Assembly (NCBI GenBank): GCA_008360955.1
Contig: LUCM01007949.1
Coordinates: 20,250 to 84,249, forward strand
From: Fasciolopsis buskii
Lineage: Eukaryota > Platyhelminthes > Trematoda > Plagiorchiida > Fasciolidae
Length of the DNA stretch: 64,000 nt
Direction: 5' to 3'
Shown here: piece by piece, positions 49,281-59,261 of the stretch
How the letters are laid out: each line of letters begins with the position of its first letter
Position numbering within the stretch: the first letter of the stretch is position 1
The notes under the pieces: generated by a model
The model's input: the letters and a program-made list of their open reading frames with translations, nothing else
Told to the model about the DNA's origin: nothing
Database searches by the model: none
Made by a program: the position numbers and the translations under genes

Positions 49281-51080
49281 GAAAAGAGGGGATCAGTGGG
49301 CTCGCCCTGCTATTTATTGCCAAACGATGAGGGACATCAATCTCATACATTGCTCGCAGGTGGCTGTGATGTGTGCAAGAGAGCTTTACATTAAAATCGA
49401 TAAACGCCGCTTATTGGCAAAGTTTGGTGATTCCAAAAATACACTTGGGCTAGGAAACCATGGCAAAATGTTACTTACCACGATCATATAAGGGACCGAG
49501 TGACCGAAAAAGGAATAGCGCAGCAAATGATATTGGCTCGGATATCCTGATCCCTGGTAAAAGGCTTTAAAGCTACCAACTTCGGTTCTATGGGAAGAGG
49601 CATCCTTTTGGGGAACAATTAAAACCATCAATTGGAGGAATCCGCTCTGGGCACATGAGGATTCAAGATCGATGGAAAAGACTTTAATCAATGTAGTGTA
49701 TCATACTTCGAATAGTGTATACTTCTGTAGACGTTTGTTCGCGCGCTTCTGGTCGTCAGCCGGTTTCATAGAGATCAAAGAATAAGGACGATAATGATTG
49801 AGCATTGTGAAATGACGGACTGAGAAGTACATCGAATCGCAACGTCAAAAAATGCAGTGCATTTTTCTGAAACTAATGCGTATTGTAGCCGAGTTAAAAC
49901 CTGATTAATTAAGCCAAATATCTTTTTTTAAGTACCTTCGGTGACAATCTTTGTCATTGTGACCGAATACGATTTGCGCAAGGTTACCCTGGGGAAACGT
50001 AAAGATAGCTGATGGTCGTATTTGAAACGGACACCATGACATTCAGATTGCACACGGATTCTTATTTATTCCAAACCGATACACTTAACCTTGGAATAAA
50101 TATACGTGATACCAAAATAATATGGAATGATTGTTGTAAATTAAAATTAAATGTAGTGACAAAAAAATTTCAGGCTTTAAAAGCATTAGTGAATCAAATC
50201 TATCACATTTGGTTTTGCAACCAAAGAGCACGAGGCCGGAAAATCCCCAAAGGGTACGAAACATTACACTCAGCTGTGTGTGTATGTGTGTCTGGCCGTA
50301 CAAGGCCAAACACTGGAAACAGGAACTGCCTGCTCGGTCAACTTATTATTTCCAGGTCGGAAATTTCAGATAGAACGCGCTTTCGTTTCCCACTTCGAAC
50401 AGGGAGGACGAACGGAAGCACGGGAGAAACAACAAATCCAAATTAGATCGGTCACAACAATTTCGGCCCATCGGGGATTTTTGGGACTAATTTTTTTCAA
50501 CCCGATCACGCCTTCTTTTTCGACCGTACACTAGTCTTATAGAAAAAACAGTTAAAAAACACTCGGACCAAGTGGTGAAAGCTCCATACACTGACGAGGT
50601 CAATCGCGATTCAGAAGAACGGCTTTGGACAGAAAAAAATTCACACCATGTATATGTCTAGTGGTTAAAGTCCGAGTAAAAGTCCGGACGGTCATCAATA
50701 CCTATGAAAAGGATGGCGGCTGAGAAGGGCAATGCGCTTCCGAGTAGGAACAACGAAATAGGCAAACTGGATAACCTCATGAAGCTCGTCGTCAGCATCT
50801 AGAACTAACATGACTTCAACTGATTATATTAAACTGTCACAGCTATACTTTCAATGTGTTTTGGACATCGATTATCCAAGCCCTAAACCGGATGACGTAA
50901 GACGTTCTTTCTTATCCGAATCTCAGTCGAAAACCCAGATTTGATATGGATAGCCGAAATGAAATGACTACTGCTCATAGAATTAAATGCATGCACTAAC
51001 ATTGAAAAAGCAGAGACACGTTTAGGTTTAAGTGATATCAATAGTTGTATTTCTTGTTTCCGTTCACCCTTTTCGTGCAG
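45421..51080. other. Stretch upstream of the SH3 exon
   Basis: Contains a (TA)n tract (49222-49278). A plus-strand open segment ending at a perfect donor (GTAAGTATA at 48669) encodes a hydrophobic peptide (FFSSLLLIILHFRHICLVT) and exits in phase 0, as the SH3 exon requires. I could not connect it further. Confidence 0.35.
49222..49278. repeat. (TA)n microsatellite
   Basis: Uninterrupted TA dinucleotides over about 57 bases. Confidence 0.95.
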
Positions 51081-53741
51081 GACTCAGTCCGTTTTGCAAC
51101 TCCAGTGTTGGTCCGATCCGTCTTGAGAATGTTGTCCATGTTTTTACGAAAACCGAAAGTGAAAACCAGACACAATACATCATACGCGGAGGGTATCGAG
51201 GTCACGAACGAAAACGCGAATGTGCGTCAATCAAATTCATCGCAATTATCGAAGGACGAGAATCCTAAGAAAACGATTTCTGCCTCTGATCTACCGAACA
51301 GAAGCAAGCTTCGCGCTAACAGCGCATCTCCTCAACCTGTCTCATGCGCACGACGAACACCAGGCACCTCGGTCACTTTTGAATCGACTTTACCAACTCA
51401 AGTGTGGCAAGCCTCCCCAAGCCCATCACCTCCATTGCCATTGGGCAGTAACACAAAACAGATGAATCAACGTATGGTATCCTCTTTGTCAGATAACTGG
51501 GTTGAGAAGCCCGTAACCCGGACGAGGCCAAAAACGGACCGACGACTACGCGGACGATCCTATTCAAACTCATTTCACAGCTGGATTGCAGATATGGATG
51601 CAGATGATAGTAGTGATGAGACCAATCATTCCGATCACAGTAACACTTCGGTCAGTAGCAGCTGTTCAAGTAGCGATGAGTCCCTAACAGGGACGGACAG
51701 ACAGGGAGAAGGGAAAACAAGCAGCGGTACGAACACCGTGACCACGGATAGTACTTCCAGTTTAGATATGCGAATGGTTTCTAATAGTGACGGAAATCTA
51801 GTTCAATCAGTAGCCAGCTCAATGACCAGACGTCACTCGGCTGGGCAACAAAATCAGCAACGAAAGAAGGATCGTCTAACTACTCGAAAATCCAAGTCAG
51901 AGAAGAAACGACGTAATTTTCCCACACACGTCATAAGCAGTAGCAGTTCAAGCAGTGATGAAGATCTTGAAGCACTTGGTTGGGATGAACGTACAATATC
52001 AGCGCTTGCCAATCGAAACAAAGCACGCCAAACCGCAGCTTTAAGACAATCTATCACGACACAAAATTTGAGCAACAGATTTAACAAGCAATCGAAAGAG
52101 TACCCGATGGTCAACAACTCAGCCGGAAAAGCTGCCAGTAGTTGGTCTAATCAAAATGTCAACTTATGCATTCCACTCCAACCACTTACACCAATCCAAG
52201 TGGATTATGAACGGACTTATACGAGCACTGTCTTGAATCACCCTCAATCTTGTGTGCTTTCTAGAAGAGCACACCAAATAGCTGGCGGACAGCAAATGGC
52301 ATGCTTGAGTAGTCCAAATCAAAACCAGACGAAGGGTATGGAAAATACCTTTATGAATACACTTCCTACAGCAGCTGGCCACGGTAGTGATTTGCTAGCT
52401 GTGATAACAGCCGATTACAAGCCCTTGGCCGAATGGGAGGAACAGTATAAGGTCATCCCTGTACGGAAAGGTGACTACGTGTGTGTCCTCAGTCGGCCTA
52501 TGAAAAGCAGAACATGCAATGGAGCGAGCTCAGCAAAACGCACTGGGCGCCATTGTGCGGAGAATGGAAAGACAAATGATGATGCAAATACATGGTTATA
52601 CGTACGCCGATGGTGCGTTGACCATTTAGTGGCAACTGGTCCGCCGGGTTTCGTTCCACGAAATCACTGTCGCCTGCTGCCTAGTTCCGAACTGCTTCGG
52701 CTGTGGCATCACAATCAAACGATGAAAGCGAAGAGAATGCAGACGAGTATTCCATCCACAACTTCCACGAGTGCAAATCCCTGTGCTGATATCACGATAT
52801 CCTGCACCCGACCTATAGTCGAGCATAACAGTTTCCACAATAACTGCATGCGAACGTACAATAACCAAGCAGACTGTTCTTCACCCTCCACCAACTCGTC
52901 CGCTTCGGTTCAAAACCAATTCCCTTATGTTTCGCACAGATCCGATACCCAACGTTGCGCGTTTGCTCATCCCATGGGGGCCTTGTATCCGAACCATTCG
53001 CAAATCCCACCACCTCCTCCCGGGTTCGGTTCCGGTGGCTCAATTGGTTCTGAAACAGAAGATCGCGACTCCGGCCGGGGACCAAGTTCCGGTTCGGAAT
53101 GGGGTAGCGGACGAGGCGGAAGCTCCAGTGTGACTCTAGATCAGAGTACAGTCGAGAAAACGGCAAGTGATACAGGTATTGAACGCCGAACTTTGCCGAA
53201 CACGGAGAGGACGCGAAATGTAAAAAGTGCAGAGGAATCTCAACTAGGCTGGTACACTGCGGATTGTTCGGTCTGGTCCAGTGAACCCGGTTCTTCCCAT
53301 CGAGATGACGGGATCTACTCTCACGATTCTGCCTTACAAAGCCCCAACGAAAACAGCGATCGCACACCACAACTGCTGAATCGGACCATGAGTAACTGTG
53401 CGACGGAAAGAAACGATGAACAAACATCACCACAACCGATACACTCCTCGCCCCTAACGCTGACTACAAAAGGCAGTTGCACCCCAGTATTAGAAATGAG
53501 ACCTGGAGGCACACCGATCTTATATGCCCGAGGTATGCCAATGAACGTACTGCTCGGGACGGACAGCTTGGCCACGAGCACGACCACTTGCGCCACCGTG
53601 ATTGAAACCAAACTTGGTTCAGAATCAGAAAGCTTGACAACAGAAAAGCGGACGGAGAACCCAGACCCCACGTACTGGGAACCTTATCAGACAGTCATTC
53701 ATGTGAATGAAAATAGCTTGGAAAAGTTTACGCTCGTGTAA
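51081..53741 (+). CDS. SH3-domain scaffold-like protein, last coding exon
   Basis: A single 2661-bp exon (886 codons plus stop) begins after a strong acceptor (cccttttcgtgcag, ending at 51080) in phase 0. The open frame extends 12 codons into the intron, so an ATG at 51045 is probably not the start. In exon numbering: Ser/Asp-rich acidic tract about 173-203, basic Lys/Arg cluster about 259-279, poly-Ser then DEDLEALGWDER at about 286-303, SH3 domain about 438-533, a PPPPPGF run near 642, and FTLV at the C terminus. The SH3 core shows ITADYKPL (ALYDY equivalent), RKGDYV, WLYVRRW and GFVPRNHC, with an insertion of about 30 residues in the n-Src loop. SH3 domains bind proline-rich peptides, and TLV at the end fits a class I PDZ ligand. 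That suggests a cortical or junctional adaptor (inference). I cannot assign an orthologue. Upstream exons are not securely identified. Confidence 0.9.
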   Translation, partial: DSVRFATPVLVRSVLRMLSMFLRKPKVKTRHNTSYAEGIEVTNENANVRQSNSSQLSKDENPKKTISASDLPNRSKLRANSASPQPVSCARRTPGTSVTFESTLPTQVWQASPSPSPPLPLGSNTKQMNQRMVSSLSDNWVEKPVTRTRPKTDRRLRGRSYSNSFHSWIADMDADDSSDETNHSDHSNTSVSSSCSSSDESLTGTDRQGEGKTSSGTNTVTTDSTSSLDMRMVSNSDGNLVQSVASSMTRRHSAGQQNQQRKKDRLTTRKSKSEKKRRNFPTHVISSSSSSSDEDLEALGWDERTISALANRNKARQTAALRQSITTQNLSNRFNKQSKEYPMVNNSAGKAASSWSNQNVNLCIPLQPLTPIQVDYERTYTSTVLNHPQSCVLSRRAHQIAGGQQMACLSSPNQNQTKGMENTFMNTLPTAAGHGSDLLAVITADYKPLAEWEEQYKVIPVRKGDYVCVLSRPMKSRTCNGASSAKRTGRHCAENGKTNDDANTWLYVRRWCVDHLVATGPPGFVPRNHCRLLPSSELLRLWHHNQTMKAKRMQTSIPSTTSTSANPCADITISCTRPIVEHNSFHNNCMRTYNNQADCSSPSTNSSASVQNQFPYVSHRSDTQRCAFAHPMGALYPNHSQIPPPPPGFGSGGSIGSETEDRDSGRGPSSGSEWGSGRGGSSSVTLDQSTVEKTASDTGIERRTLPNTERTRNVKSAEESQLGWYTADCSVWSSEPGSSHRDDGIYSHDSALQSPNENSDRTPQLLNRTMSNCATERNDEQTSPQPIHSSPLTLTTKGSCTPVLEMRPGGTPILYARGMPMNVLLGTDSLATSTTTCATVIETKLGSESESLTTEKRTENPDPTYWEPYQTVIHVNENSLEKFTLV

Positions 53742-53920
53742 ACGCATTGAGCACTGAAAAAAAATTTCGCAAAGATAACCAGAAACAGAGTTTTGAAACC
53801 AAATTATTTCGGATCCAGAAAAAATTTGTCAGTGTTTCTCAGTCAAGAACTAGACATGCGCCGACTGAAGACACGCTAAACCACAGCTGAAACGAGAAAA
53901 ACCCCATTACGTGCATAACA

Positions 53921-53926
53921 AATAAA
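53921..53926 (+). promoter_or_regulatory. Poly(A) signal candidate for the SH3 gene
   Basis: AATAAA 180 bases after the stop codon at 53739-53741. A second AATAAA lies at 54116-54121. Either could end the transcript. Confidence 0.5.
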
Positions 53927-54787
53927 CAAACGAATGACAGTGACAAAGTCACTATCCCTTACTAATCAATGACCAAGTCACAAATCATATTTGTGGGTCA
54001 GCGAAATCGGGAACAAGGCATACTACTGAGTATCAAAGTCATGCCTTCATCTATGAATCACTCAATCAATTTAGTTGCTGTACGTGACCGGTTATGCTTT
54101 TCTAGTCTGGGTCAGAATAAACTTTCTGATTATTCCATTGCTTCATGTACATACTGAACACTTATACAAAACATACATTTGCTTTATCTTACTCAAACGA
54201 CATGAAACCATATTTTTTTGTTCTGAACACTAGCACGGGTAAGCATGTGTTTGAAATTCGAAACAAATTTGACAGTCTACCGTAGCAAGGGACATCTTCA
54301 GACAAACTAATGGAATATGCCTTATCGGGGAATAACGCCGGAACTTAATTTAGCGCCCGCGGTTCTGAGAATTGCGGACATTCGATAACTGAGAGGAACA
54401 GACCTGTACTACTGTGAAAACGTTAGTAGGCGAAACACGAACAGGTATATGTGAAGTCATGAGGGAAATGGCACACACGGCCAGTGATTTCAAGTGGTCA
54501 GAAGGACAAAAAAAATCAGATGAGAAGCGAAACCGAATGATGCTGTGAATTGCAAACAAAAATACAGACAATTCTTTCCTACGCAGACGAGGATATTAAG
54601 AAAAATCCTTTTGACGAAAATCGGGTGAAAAAGAGCGAGCAGCTGAGAGTGAAATCCTGTTGGTTTAATCTGGGGTTGTCAAAACAGGTAACATAGGGCA
54701 CAGGCGAGAACATGAACAAAGCCCATATCTTACAACAGAGCGACCTTCTATTTTCGACCACCGATTTCCTCGAAGCAATAACCTATC

Positions 54788-54833
54788 CCAATGGGGACAC
54801 TGGGTGGGCGATGCCAAGGTACGTTTTCGGTGC
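54788..54833 (+). repeat. Inverted-repeat arm, left
   Basis: About 46 bases ('ccaatggggacactgggtgg' onward) recur as an almost perfect reverse complement at 55477-55522. Beyond the core the two flanks differ. Probably two oppositely oriented, partly decayed copies of a dispersed repeat. Confidence 0.8.
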
Positions 54834-55280
54834 TAGTACCTGCCATTTGCTTTACCGTGATCTCTTCACATTTGCTGAGTAGGGCTTTAAGAAGCGATGC
54901 GATAGTCAGGATGTGACCGGGATGGTTATTACAAGGTTCTCCTCGGCTGTGGCATCAATCGCTGCATTGCGCCTTCCAGTTTGGAACCTAAGAGATGGGC
55001 ACTGGTCAGTTAGAAACGCTGAGAGGCCTGGCTCAAATTGGGAGTCAGTAGTGCGATCGATGTGCACCACAGCTGTAGTCTTTGTTCCTTAAACAACAGT
55101 ACATCGCCGTCAAAGAAAGCATCCATGGGTTCCAAAATCATTTGCTCTTCTATCTTTAGTTGTTATGCTCTTACGTACCATGTTTCTATAACATTTTATT
55201 TCCGAGTTGCGTTAGCAGCATGCGTGTTTTCAACCCTTTTTTGTTACGTCCTCCAGATACGAGCACAATGGAAGAGGCAT

Positions 55281-55281
55281 G

Positions 55282-55329
<48 letters not shown>
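55281..55329. repeat. (TA)n microsatellite
   Basis: Uninterrupted TA dinucleotides between the two arms of the inverted repeat. Confidence 0.95.
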
Positions 55330-55332
<3 letters not shown>

Positions 55333-55476
55333 CACCCACTTCGGCTCACGGCGAGTCGTTGTGACCCCGCTGGTTACCACGTCTGACCAATTGAGATCTT
55401 GTGCGGTTCTATGTTCTAGTTTCGGGGTCACGACTGTTAATCCCTTTACCCCAACGCAGTGCACCCTAGCGGTTAT

Positions 55477-55522
55477 TTGGCACCGAAAACGTACCTTGGC
55501 ATCGCCCACCCAGTGTCCCCAT
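55477..55522 (-). repeat. Inverted-repeat arm, right
   Basis: Reverse complement of 54788-54833. The surrounding 55330-55690 is more G+C-rich than its neighbours and gives 135-150-codon frames on both strands. These look like repeat-derived frames rather than genes. Confidence 0.8.
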
Positions 55523-55529
55523 TGGAATC

Positions 55530-56815
55530 GAGCATTGCTTTGGGGAAGGGTGCTAGGTCTCGTCGGCGCCAGTGGGCCAGGTCTTGCAACCGTAAAGAAC
55601 ACTACGAAGTGAGGCACTACATGCCCTTCTCTTGGACAAAGGGCAGATGACGTGGCGGCGACGAAGGAATGACAGGTTGGCGAAATCAATCGTGGATGTC
55701 AATAATCAAAATGTAGCTTTCTTTCGAAAACCACTCCCGGCTGTGTTAAAGTTCCAGAGGTACCTTGAATTACCGACTACTTCTAAATGATCATCACAAG
55801 CAGTGAGTGCTGGCATGGGCTCCTGTCGATCTTCGAAAAATACCTTACACTTCGAGGGTGCAATCCGTTAACGTATCGAGATACTGCGATCTCTAAGCGA
55901 CCCTAAGTGTTTTGAGATGTCAGTCCATTGTTGCTTAGCAAGAAGATATCTTGGACAAAGCCTGAGTAGAAAACTATCCCCAGGACGAGGCCTGATCTCA
56001 TCGTTTTATGGACTAGAATTCCGTATAAGATATTTTAGCAAATTTGACACGAAGGGGAAGTATAAAGAAGTTTTGCTGCACTCCGCTAGAGACCCCGGAG
56101 GGTGGAGGAAACTGGCCACAGGCTCTAGCCGGATCTGAGCTATGATGCTACGACCTTTTGAGGACCGATACACTCCACAGGTGCCCTTTCTCAACAAATG
56201 GCACCGTGGTGGATATATCAATGGAGGCAAAGGCCGTACAAACGCCTAACACTAATGATCCTTGGCAGCTGGAAAGCTAAACGATAGTAAGATGGATGAT
56301 CAGTAAAATACCGTTTCGGCAGAAATGATGAAATTAGAAGCCCGTCAGGCGTCAGGCAGAAAAAGTAAGACATCCACGGTAGACTTTATGTACAAAGGGT
56401 AAAGGAATTGTAAAAGCTTGTTCTACTTGAAAGTATGCTAGGAGATTAGTCGAAAACTCGCACAAAACAAAAGGCATCAACGGCGCAAAATTCACCATGT
56501 ACAAGTAGTCACAGAAGTGCGAGAAAACAAAACGTAATTCTGTTCATTTCGACTTGTTTTGTCACGAACGACAGAGTAAATCCAGAGGAGGCGTTCCAAC
56601 ACCCACTTTCTCTCACTCAACCTCACATGCGAATATGATGCAGGGGAACAATAACGAGATCACTATTACTATTCAATTGTTCTGTCACAAACAAATGAAT
56701 CACTGAAAGACTCCTGACGACTGGTACAAATTTTGAGCGTCTTTTGGCCTACAATGGCCCCATAAACAAAATAATAATAATAATAAGGATGATGATGATC
56801 ATATACATGAAAAAA
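55530..56815. other. Intergenic stretch between converging genes
   Basis: Moderately G+C-rich repeat-like sequence to about 56260, then A-rich sequence with an (AAT)n/(GAT)n stretch near 56770-56800 just beyond the CNEP1R1 stop. No gene is supported. Confidence 0.4.
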
Positions 56816-57202
56816 TCAGAGGGTGGGCTTTGGCCGCAGAATTAGCTTCCCAGAGTTGTCACAGGTCATGTTGTACTCTGCCAGCACAACTCGACCACGC
56901 TGTGCTATAATGTTAGGCAATATGACCTTTTTGTGTGCGCCCATTAGGAAAAGCAGGGCAAGAGCGAGCAGAGTTAGTACAAATTGCGGATGTTTCTGAA
57001 ACGAACCGAACAGGCCAACCTGATAGGTTGTCGGGTCGGTTAGCCAAAAATAGGCGGTGATTAGACAGCTCAGGCTGACAAGCGACAACAGAGCGCGCCA
57101 GAGTCTGGCTTTCGGATGAAGGCCTTGAATCACTTCACGTAAGCGCCATTCAAACGCTTTCAGATCTTCCATACGCTCTGTCGGTGTGTAGTTGAACGAC
57201 TG
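56816..57202 (-). CDS. CNEP1R1: Nuclear envelope phosphatase regulatory subunit 1
   Basis: CNEP1R1 (TMEM188, yeast Spo7 counterpart) is a small two-pass protein of the nuclear envelope and ER that binds and stabilises the phosphatase CTDNEP1. The complex dephosphorylates lipin and so limits or redirects phosphatidate use. From the Met at 57172 the product has 118 residues (animal homologues are about 125). Visible: EDLKAFEWRL at 2-11, membrane segments about 25-44 and 63-79 separated by a short loop with LTDPTTY, HKKVILPNIIAQR at 80-92, and the conserved tail VLAEYNMTCDNSGKLIL then RPKP. The frame stays open upstream (QSFNYTPTER) to an acceptor at 57203 (phase 0), and the upstream ER matches the EQ before EDLKAFE in vertebrates, so a short first exon probably exists further upstream. 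It was not found. Confidence 0.92.
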   Translation of the reverse strand, partial: QSFNYTPTERMEDLKAFEWRLREVIQGLHPKARLWRALLSLVSLSCLITAYFWLTDPTTYQVGLFGSFQKHPQFVLTLLALALLFLMGAHKKVILPNIIAQRGRVVLAEYNMTCDNSGKLILRPKPTL

Positions 57203-57205
57203 CTG
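57200..57205 (-). promoter_or_regulatory. NAGNAG tandem splice acceptor
   Basis: The minus strand reads ttttCAGCAG/TCG at the CNEP1R1 exon border. Use of the first or second CAG would include or omit one Gln without changing the frame. Confidence 0.6.
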
Positions 57206-58691
57206 AAAATCAATAAAAATCAGATATCAGGCACCGAAAACAATGTAAACTGACAATCCTCAAAAAGAAGAGGATGGCATCAACGATGTTCTAGATTTGC
57301 CACGGACGAATGACGCACAGGATTAGGCCAGGGTTTATGAGGCAAATGGGAACATTTGCTCCCCAACCACGTGACCCAGGCGAAAAATCCGAAGCAAGAG
57401 GTCTAAAAATGATGTTGAAACAAAGCAGAAGATAACCTGTTCCTGGCCATTTATTTTTCAAAGCCCGTAATTCAACCGATTTTGAACGAGATTTGGTTGC
57501 AAAAAGGGGATACTATCGTTATATGCATACATTCACATTTGCCTGATTTAAAGCGAAAAAGGGGAAGGGGTATATGGGATAACGATGAAGAAAGAGAAGC
57601 AAAAAGCAACCACTTTTCGTTCGCGATTTTTTTTTATCGTAATAGGAAGAGATGAAAGGCAAACGGGTGAGTTTGAGGCTGATTTTGCACGCAACAGAGA
57701 GTAAATGGGGTAATTTTCCGAACACTTAATAAACGAAGGAAAGCAAACGCAAAGAGTCCTGGTGTACTACTAGCAACAATTCTGCTAGGCTGTAAAGACC
57801 AAAGCAGGCGTTCCTCTTAAGGGAAGAAAGATGGAGCTTTTAGCTATATGGGGCTCAACTCGCAAGGTAGTAGGATGAGGCATGGGTTTCGCATCCCACT
57901 GAGGGTTGGAAACTGATTGCTTAGTTCACACACTTTCGATGATTTCAGACATCCTGTGCCGGATGCACTCCTCTGTCACAGATGCCGGTGAGCATATTGT
58001 GAAGCAAGGTCAAGATGGATACACGCCGGTATGTCATAACAGTCAGGTTTCGATAGGTGGGCTAGTTACCAAATCAGGCCCACTGAAACCTTGTTTCTAT
58101 TCAACTGAATTCGGGGATCACGTTTGCCGGTGCTTCCGTTTTCCATGCAGTGGTATCTAGTGGTTATGGAGGATGGCTCTTTCAGTGCAGTTATGATTCA
58201 TGCAAATCATAGACACGGGGGAGCAAAACGACGTGAGTACCTCTAGATTCTGATCGTCAAGTTGATACTCAGAACGGATTCTGACCGAAATAACGCGAAA
58301 AAGCAAAAAGCTATCGCATACACGGTTGATAAAGAATGCGACAGTGGAACATTCAATTGCATTAACTAGTCCACTGTCTGTGGTCGACGAGCACATGCCA
58401 AATATGGAAGCCAGAAAAACGGTCAATGTGTAGGTGGACCGAAATTCTGGTACCGAAGGGACAGCACCAACCGATAACTTCGTTCATAGACGGCATTAAA
58501 CAATGGTTGACTGGATTCATACCGTTCCGGACCAGAATTATATCAAAATTGATTGATTCATTTGGTCCGGAGTAGTGTCTACTTGCGGTTTATCAGTCTT
58601 CTTTCACGTTCTCTAAGAGTGATTCCCATAAAACCTGTTTTGCTCGATTCAAGATTGCTTGTTTCCTGCAAGTAAATGGCAAATTAAGTGA
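57206..58691. other. Stretch upstream of the CNEP1R1 exon
   Basis: Likely CNEP1R1 intron and/or promoter region. A search by eye for a short first exon with a phase-0 donor on the minus strand found none. A plus-strand frame at 57906-58160 is unassigned. Confidence 0.35.
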
Positions 58692-58973
58692 AACAATAAA
58701 AAATTACGTGATATGACTTGGCATAAAACTATTACGCTTCTGAAAAGCCACGTAAAGAATTGTGTTGACGGTTGGCGGAAATTCTATCATATATTAAATC
58801 CAGATGGAAAAATTTCATTTACGCAAGTTCATGAAATTTTGGAGATGGAAACAATGAGAAGCAAAGTACTTACGGATTGTCACAAAGAAAGAGAATCACG
58901 AATCGTAATCTTGAAAATGCATCATCAAAAAGAGTCGACAGCTGTCACTCGATACTATATGAAACACTTTTAG
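58692..58973 (+). CDS. Small ORF, degenerate EF-hand-like, uncertain
   Basis: Opens after an in-frame TGA; ATG at 58713 gives 86 residues to TAG. About two thirds of its codons begin with a purine, well above chance. Residues 20-42 (GWRKFYHILNPDGKISFTQV and onward) resemble an EF-hand helix-loop-helix, but loop position 1 is Ile and position 12 is Gln where Asp and Glu/Asp are usual, so calcium binding would be unlikely. The rest is Lys/Glu/His-rich and unrecognised. It could be a small gene, an exon, or a relic. No poly(A) signal is seen nearby. Confidence 0.25.
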   Translation, partial: NNKKLRDMTWHKTITLLKSHVKNCVDGWRKFYHILNPDGKISFTQVHEILEMETMRSKVLTDCHKERESRIVILKMHHQKESTAVTRYYMKHF

Positions 58974-59261
58974 CTCTGTAGATGTTATGCTATTTTGAGC
59001 CGAACATCGATAAATGCATCACGGTAAATCTCATCAGCGGACCAGCAAAATATCGAGTTGCTGTCGATATGAACACTGTTAGAACATAAGAGATCCCGTC
59101 TATTCCAATCTGCGATGCTACTCTGACGAAATCCCCCGAGGCGCTAGCAGCAGTTTATCGCGGACGGATCGAATACCCGCATTGGCATTGGTGTGATGCA
59201 ACCAAAGAAAAACTCCGTTAGAATAAGTGATTTACACTGTTCTTTCGGACATACTTTCAAC

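Noticed and set aside
52813..53433. 206-codon minus-strand frame inside the SH3 exon
   Set aside because: It is antisense to a well-supported coding exon. Its composition (Arg, Phe, Ser-rich) is that of the complement of the SH3 frame.
55160..55689. 135-150-codon frames on both strands around the (TA)n tract
   Set aside because: They begin in Ile-Tyr runs from the microsatellite and continue into a G+C-rich repeat. Both strands are open and no domain is seen.
59021..59050. CTGATGAG on the minus strand as a possible hammerhead ribozyme core
   Set aside because: No GAAA-containing second half follows a closing stem.
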